A DNA stretch of 64,000 nucleotides from Longimicrobiales bacterium. Lineage in GTDB: Bacteria; Gemmatimonadota; Gemmatimonadetes; Longimicrobiales; Gaopeijiaceae. Within the stretch, counting starts at the first letter, position 1, and each line of letters opens with the position of its first letter. Below are positions 59,676-64,000 of the stretch, one piece after another. The notes beneath the pieces were generated by a model that worked only from the letters and a program-made list of their open reading frames with translations, did no database searches and was not told the DNA's origin. The translations under genes were made by a program, and so were the position numbers. The stretch is from NCBI GenBank assembly GCA_028823235.1, contig JAPKBW010000002.1:62001-126000 (forward strand), written 5' to 3'.

Positions 59676-59880
59676 ATGCTCATGGACGGTCTTCCTAGAG
59701 TGCTGCGTGAAAGTGCGTTATGGAACTCGGAGCGGCGAGCGGTCCGGGTGGCTCTACGAATTTCAGAATAGACTGATCCGGTCACGAGCGCCTCCCACAG
59801 CACCTCGTGCTGGCGCCTCGTTCCCGGGTCACCCAGGTTGTGCGCCCGCCGGATCTATTGACTGGAAGGAGTGCGAAATC

Positions 59881-60378
59881 ATGCGGATTATCCGATGGGT
59901 CACGTGTACTGGGCTTGTCTTCGTTCTCGCGACTGGGTGCACGATCGAGGACCGTCTGGATCGCATACCTGAAGCGGAGTCCACCCGGCGACAGGTCATT
60001 CAGCCGGAGGGCGTAGCGCGACTGCCCGTCTTCTCTTCGGCGATTCGAAGTGGTGACTTCATTTTCCTGTCGGGTGCGCTCGGCGCACTGCCCGGGGTTA
60101 TGCCACCCCAACTCATCGAGGGTGGCATCGAGGCCGAGACCCGACAGACCATGGACAACATCATCAGCGTCCTTGCGGCGGCTGACGTGACGCTGGAGGA
60201 TCTCATCAAATGCACGGTCTTCTTGGCCGACATTGATGACTATGCGGCGATGAATTCAGTCTACGTGGAATACTTTCCGTCGGACCCGCCCGCACGTTCG
60301 GCGCTTGCCGGGAGTGGCCTCGCGCTAGGTGCCCTGGTCGAGATCGAGTGCATTGCGGCTGCACCCGAAGGGAGCTGA
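59881..60378 (+). CDS. RidA-family protein with lipoprotein signal
   Basis: This 165-residue protein starts at ATG 59881 with GGAAGGAG 10 bases upstream. A lipobox (VLATGC, Cys 20) predicts attachment to a membrane. The RidA domain follows from about 45 to 162, with FLSGALGALPG, the ETRQTMDNIISVLAAA helix, and the conserved arginine in PPARSALAG (about 139) that contacts imine/enamine substrates. Cytosolic RidA proteins destroy reactive enamines; an exported one would act on a different substrate. It is convergent with the SDR gene with no gap (TGATCA). Confidence 0.87.
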   Translation: MRIIRWVTCTGLVFVLATGCTIEDRLDRIPEAESTRRQVIQPEGVARLPVFSSAIRSGDFIFLSGALGALPGVMPPQLIEGGIEAETRQTMDNIISVLAAADVTLEDLIKCTVFLADIDDYAAMNSVYVEYFPSDPPARSALAGSGLALGALVEIECIAAAPEGS

Positions 60379-61131
60379 TCAGGCCAGGGGTCGTCCGCCA
60401 TCGACTGAGATCACGGTACCGGTCGTGAAGGTGAGCCGTGTGGCTGCTGCGACGATGGAGTGCGCGATGTCCTCAGGCGTGCCAAGCCTCGCGAGAGGAG
60501 TCCGCTCGACGTAGCGACGTCGACGCTCAGCACTCCACTCGCGGGTGAGGTGTGTTTCGACCAGGCCCGGCGCGACAGAGATCACACGTACCGCAGGCCC
60601 GAGGGCCCGGGCCAGGCACATGGTCATGTTGTCGAGCGCGGCCTTCGATGCGGAATAGGCTACGTTGCTCCCCGCGGCTGTTCGAGCGGCTACGGACGAG
60701 ACGTTGATGACCACGCCGCCCGGTGCCTGCTCGAGGAGCGGTCGGAACGAGCGAATCGTCGCGAACGGCCCCCGCACATTCGTCCTCATGATCTGATCGA
60801 AGAACGCGTCGTCCATCCCATCGAGATCGTCGTGAGCGATCACTCGTGTGGTGGCGGCATTATTCACCAGCACGTCGAGTCGGCCCTCATTGGATGCTAC
60901 GGATTTCGCGGCCTCCTGCAGCCCAGCGGTATCCGAGGCCGACACCTGGAGAATCCGGTGCCCGGTGCCGTCCAGCGATCCCAGGACCTCCTCAGCCCCC
61001 GCCTCGGAGTCGCGATGCGTAATGATCACGCGAAAGCCTGTGTCTGCGAACGCGTGCGCCGTAGCTGCTCCAATGCCTCGGCTTCCGCCGGTGATCAAGG
61101 CGACCGGGCGGTTTTTTTCAGTCTGAATCAT
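60379..61131 (-). CDS. SDR-family oxidoreductase (FabG-like)
   Basis: This 250-residue protein starts at ATG 61131 (GGAG 6 bases away). It has ALITGGSRGIGAATA, NNAATTRV and the catalytic set in VSSVAARTAAGSNVAYSASK. FabG-like SDRs reduce 3-oxoacyl or other keto groups with NADPH. The C-terminus TTGTVISVDGGRPLA is typical. The role is unknown; it may act in secondary metabolism or fatty-acid turnover. The divergent gap to 61383 shows no gene. Confidence 0.9.
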   Translation of the reverse strand: MIQTEKNRPVALITGGSRGIGAATAHAFADTGFRVIITHRDSEAGAEEVLGSLDGTGHRILQVSASDTAGLQEAAKSVASNEGRLDVLVNNAATTRVIAHDDLDGMDDAFFDQIMRTNVRGPFATIRSFRPLLEQAPGGVVINVSSVAARTAAGSNVAYSASKAALDNMTMCLARALGPAVRVISVAPGLVETHLTREWSAERRRRYVERTPLARLGTPEDIAHSIVAAATRLTFTTGTVISVDGGRPLA

Positions 61132-61382
61132 TGGCGCTCCGAAACCTGTCACCGCTCCTCGGGTCTCGATAACCTAGAACGAGTGCACGTTCTTGGCGCG
61201 TGGGGCCACGAGCGGTTGCGTTGGGTGAAGGGAGCGGATGACGATGACGATAAGGCCGCGAGTTGCTAAAGCGGGGCGGCGCTGATTCAGCTGGCTGTTA
61301 ACGGTCATCCCTGAACCGTCGTAGCGAAACGGCCTTGGCCGCCTAGTTTGTCCCGACCTATTCTCGTACCTGGGCGGACAGT

Positions 61383-62873
61383 GTGGCAGACGAGCTCTCT
61401 CGTCGGGACTTCGTGTCAACGACTTCGAAGTTGGCTCTTGGTGGCATGATCGTGCCGAGGCATGTGATTGGTGGGCCCGGTTTCCGGGCACCCAGCGACA
61501 CTTTGAACGTGGCGATCATCGGCGCCGGCGGAATGGGCGCGAGCAACGCCCAGAAGCTCGGGTCTGAGAATATCGTGGCTGTCTGTGATCTCGATCATCG
61601 ACTCGTCGAGAACAAGGTCCGGGAGGAGATGACCGACGGAGACGGGAACCCTCGCGAGGAAGGGCATCGCTGGGCCGAGCAATACGAACGAGCCGTGAAG
61701 TACACCCGGTGGGAAGAGCTGCTCGAACAACAGGGCGATATCGACGCTGTCCTGATCGCGACGCCCGATCACACACACGCGGTGATCGCGTCAGCCGCGA
61801 TGAAGGAGGGGAAGCACATCTATGTGCAGAAGCCTCTTACGTGGTCTGTTCATGAGGCGCGAGCGCTGGCCGCACTCGCCGAAGAATCAGGTGTGGTCAC
61901 ACAGATGGGGAACCAGGGTCATTCCACCGACGAAGCGCGGCTCATCAATGAGTGGATTCAGGCAGGCGTGATCGGGAACGTGCATGAGGTGCACGTATGG
62001 ACCAATCGCCCCATCTGGGCGCAAGGCCTGCTTCGGCCGGCTGCGATGCCTGCCGACTTTGATGCTCTTTCTCCCGATCGCTCATGGTGGCCGGGTTCTG
62101 TGGGGGAGGCTCAGGCTTCGGGACTCTACGCCGACTTCCAGGTGCCCGAGCAGCTGGACTGGGATGCCTATCTGGGACCGATCACGAAGGACGTCCCCTA
62201 TCACCCGATCTATCATCCGTTCCACTGGCGCGGTTGGGTGGACTTCGGGGTTGGGGCTCTCGGCGACATGGGCGCCCATCTCATCGATCATCCGTATTGG
62301 GCGCTCGGGCTGACCTACCCGACCCACGTCGAGGCTACCTCCACTCCGTGGGGAGGGCCGACCGATGATCCGGTCTCCTACCCGATGGCGACGACGGTTC
62401 ACTATGAGTTCCCGCGCAGGGGCCTCATGCCCGCGGTTGACCTACACTGGTATGACGGCGGCCTGATGCCGAAGCGCCCAGCTGAGCTTCCCGCGGATGT
62501 GGAGCTGGAGCGTGGTGGCGGTGTGATCTTTGTTGGTGAGCGGGGCATTCTCATGCACGAAACCTATGGGGAGAATCCACAGCTGTATCCGCAGTCTCTG
62601 CACGAAGAGGCGGCTTCCGTGCCTCAGACGTATGCCCGCATCGAGGAAAGCCACGAGATGAACTGGGCCAACGCATGCATGGGAATCGGCGAGCCGACGA
62701 GCCCGTTCTCGTATGCCGCCCCGCTGACCGAGGTCATGCTCCTGGGGCTCGTAGCACTTCGGGGTGGGCAAGGCTTTCGGATGGCATACGATGCCGACAA
62801 CATGCGCGTACTAAATTCCGATGACGCCAACGCGTACCTCACGCGGGCCTATCGCGACGGGTGGTCACTATAA
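61383..62873 (+). CDS. Tat-exported Gfo/Idh/MocA-family oxidoreductase
   Basis: This 496-residue protein starts at GTG 61383 with a twin-arginine signal ([17 protein letters not shown]). The NAD-binding domain follows ([19 protein letters not shown]), with AVCDLDHRL and the catalytic lysine in [13 protein letters not shown] (about 147). The C-terminal sheet domain has [15 protein letters not shown]. Members oxidise or reduce sugars, often at C3. It is the first gene of an operon with DUF1080 and a sugar isomerase, and the next start overlaps its stop (TAATG). Confidence 0.92.
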   Translation: MADELSRRDFVSTTSKLALGGMIVPRHVIGGPGFRAPSDTLNVAIIGAGGMGASNAQKLGSENIVAVCDLDHRLVENKVREEMTDGDGNPREEGHRWAEQYERAVKYTRWEELLEQQGDIDAVLIATPDHTHAVIASAAMKEGKHIYVQKPLTWSVHEARALAALAEESGVVTQMGNQGHSTDEARLINEWIQAGVIGNVHEVHVWTNRPIWAQGLLRPAAMPADFDALSPDRSWWPGSVGEAQASGLYADFQVPEQLDWDAYLGPITKDVPYHPIYHPFHWRGWVDFGVGALGDMGAHLIDHPYWALGLTYPTHVEATSTPWGGPTDDPVSYPMATTVHYEFPRRGLMPAVDLHWYDGGLMPKRPAELPADVELERGGGVIFVGERGILMHETYGENPQLYPQSLHEEAASVPQTYARIEESHEMNWANACMGIGEPTSPFSYAAPLTEVMLLGLVALRGGQGFRMAYDADNMRVLNSDDANAYLTRAYRDGWSL

Positions 62874-63607
62874 TGCGCCGAACTATGCTGGCGATTGCTG
62901 CGGTCTGCCTCTCGGTCGGTTGTGCGGCTGCTCAGGACGAGGCCGGCCCTGCTATGACAGACGCGGAGCACCTGACACCGGTGAATGTCCTGACTCAGGT
63001 TGAAATGGATGCCGGCTGGCAACTCCTCTTCGACGGTCACACTCTTGACGGGTGGCACGGATACAACCGTGACGGCCTTCCCGGCGGCTGGGGTGTCGAG
63101 AACGGCATGCTGACTCGCACCGGTGAAGGCGGGGACATCGTCACCGACCGCGAGTTCGTCGATTTCGAACTTTCCGTGGAATGGAAGCTGGAGCCCGGCG
63201 GAAACAGCGGCATCTTCTACCGCGCGGCAGAGGGTGAGGAGTGGATCTATCACAGTGCGCCAGAAATGCAGATCCTAGACGATGAGCGTCACCCCGACGG
63301 CCAGAACCCGCTCACGAGCGCGGGTGCCAACTACGGGCTGAACGCTGCGCCGCGGGGTGTAGTGCGACCGGTCGGCGAATGGAACGAATCGCGTGTGGTC
63401 GTCGAGGGATCGGACGTCGAACACTGGCTCAACGGCACCCGCGTGGTCGAATACGTCCTCGGGGGCGAGGAGTGGGAGGCACTCGTCGCCGACAGCAAGT
63501 TCGTCGAATGGCCCGCGTACGGCAGAGCTGCGAAGGGCCACATCGGGCTACAGGATCATGGCGACCCTGTTTGGTACCGGAACCTCAAAGTAAGAGAGAT
63601 TCAATGA
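62873..63607 (+). CDS. DUF1080 (3-keto-disaccharide hydrolase-like) exported protein
   Basis: This 244-residue protein starts at ATG 62873, overlapping the previous stop. It has a signal peptide (MLAIAAVCLSVGCAAAQ). The DUF1080 concanavalin-like sandwich follows: WQLLFDGHTLDGWHGYN, EWKLEPGGNSGIFYRA, and the end HIGLQDHGDPVWYRNLKVRE. Some DUF1080 proteins hydrolyse 3-keto-glycosides. With a Gfo/Idh enzyme able to make 3-keto sugars next door, a shared pathway for glycoside breakdown in the periplasm is likely. Confidence 0.9.
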   Translation: MRRTMLAIAAVCLSVGCAAAQDEAGPAMTDAEHLTPVNVLTQVEMDAGWQLLFDGHTLDGWHGYNRDGLPGGWGVENGMLTRTGEGGDIVTDREFVDFELSVEWKLEPGGNSGIFYRAAEGEEWIYHSAPEMQILDDERHPDGQNPLTSAGANYGLNAAPRGVVRPVGEWNESRVVVEGSDVEHWLNGTRVVEYVLGGEEWEALVADSKFVEWPAYGRAAKGHIGLQDHGDPVWYRNLKVREIQ

Positions 63608-64000
63608 TGGATCGGCGCACTTTCCTCGGGACGGTTCCTCTCGCGTTTCTAGGCACGAACCTTGGGGCTAGGGTTTCGGTCCGCACCCCTTCACAATGGT
63701 CCCCGTCTGCGGCCATGAATGATCGACAGCCCTACGAACACCTGGGCGTGCAGCTCTACACGCTCCGTGAGGCAATGGCGGCGGATGTCGACGCCACGCT
63801 CGCCAGGGTTGCAGAGATCGGGTACGCCGAGGTCGAGTTCGCCGGCCTCCACGGAGTCAGCGCGAGTGGGATGCGAGCGAAGCTCGACCGCGAAGGACTC
63901 TCGGCGACGTCGAGTCACGTTGGAATGGATCTTGTCCGGAGTCGGTGGTCAGAGACGTTGGATGTCGCTCAGACGCTGGGACAAAAATTGATCGTGGTGC
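63604..64000 (+). CDS. Sugar phosphate isomerase/epimerase-like protein, partial
   Basis: The gene starts at ATG 63604, overlapping the DUF1080 stop (ATGA), and runs off the window edge. The visible 132 residues begin with a Tat-like signal (DRRTFLGTVPLAFLG), then the TIM-barrel start of the xylose-isomerase-like family: HLGVQLYTLREAMAADVD, VAEIGYAEVEFAGLHG. It fits the third enzyme of the 3-keto-sugar operon. The remaining strands, including metal ligands, are outside the window. Confidence 0.85.
   Translation, partial: MMDRRTFLGTVPLAFLGTNLGARVSVRTPSQWSPSAAMNDRQPYEHLGVQLYTLREAMAADVDATLARVAEIGYAEVEFAGLHGVSASGMRAKLDREGLSATSSHVGMDLVRSRWSETLDVAQTLGQKLIVV

Noticed and set aside
1-64000. tRNA, rRNA, CRISPR arrays, insertion sequences, prophage
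   Set aside because: No cloverleaf-like or rRNA-like segment, regularly spaced repeats, transposase motifs or integrase was recognised by reading both strands; a tRNAscan or Rfam run would be the decisive test.

Overview
The window looks like one contig of a GC-rich Gram-negative bacterium, most likely a member of the Gemmatimonadota (probably an uncultured lineage). The grounds are indirect: two paralogous CBM9-like/DUF5916 outer-membrane proteins, a DUF5107-TPR protein, many secreted peptidases (M28, M1, M23, M20), Tat-exported oxidoreductases, a KDO transferase (so lipopolysaccharide), a Gfo/Idh-DUF1080-isomerase cluster and a broken PadR regulator. No rRNA, tRNA, CRISPR array, insertion sequence or prophage was seen. 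Genes are dense, many abut or overlap by 4 bases, and start codons are often GTG or TTG.

Layout. 0.2-6.3 kb: a frameshifted small membrane protein, a hypothetical exported protein, a methyltransferase, a 59-residue gene, then an operon of secreted ComEC-like MBL/LTD protein, DUF3006 protein and DUF5916 barrel. 6.3-17.2 kb: MBL-rhodanese protein with a broken small upstream neighbour, DUF5107-TPR protein, M28 peptidase, formate-THF ligase (fhs) and a second DUF5916 protein. 17.2-23.7 kb: MATE transporter, exported SDR, Tat-exported sulfite-oxidase-type molybdoenzyme with a probable cytochrome c remnant, COG4324-type aminopeptidase, SPFH protein and a small ORF. 23.8-29.5 kb: KDO transferase, rhodanese, DUF4015 glycoside-hydrolase-like lipoprotein, ABC exporter and a PadR pseudogene. 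29.5-39.6 kb: uvrA, glycosyltransferase 2, gyrA, PLP dehydratase, HAD phosphatase, and a DsbA/VKOR/small-protein operon.

39.6-44.1 kb is a tightly overlapping minus-strand operon: 3-hydroxyacyl-CoA dehydrogenase/enoyl-CoA hydratase, MocA-like nucleotidyltransferase, two XdhC-type proteins and a DUF402 protein. 44.2-49.6 kb has a lipoprotein with a strong terminator, an M23 peptidase, and the accA-ricT-metG block. 49.7-55.7 kb has an M1 peptidase, an MFS/SDR pair, an Atg22-like MFS and a glycosyltransferase 39 pseudogene. 55.8-64 kb has an ABC exporter, an M20 amidohydrolase and a truncated M20D pseudogene, a RidA lipoprotein, an SDR, and the start of a Gfo/Idh - DUF1080 - sugar isomerase operon that runs off the end.

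The main surprises are: several genes caught in decay or broken by frameshifts (202-392, 7786-8036, 21311-21430, 29040-29447, 55080-55721, 59022-59675); convergent genes that share or abut stop codons (CTAG, TTAG, TGATCA); translational coupling of gyrA to a PLP dehydratase; a molybdenum-hydroxylase maturation set with no hydroxylase nearby; and normally cytosolic folds (SDR, RidA) carrying export signals. I did not find a clearly new multi-gene system. The best candidates for new biology are the secreted MBL-LTD/DUF3006/DUF5916 operon and the fatty-acid/XdhC/MocA/DUF402 operon.
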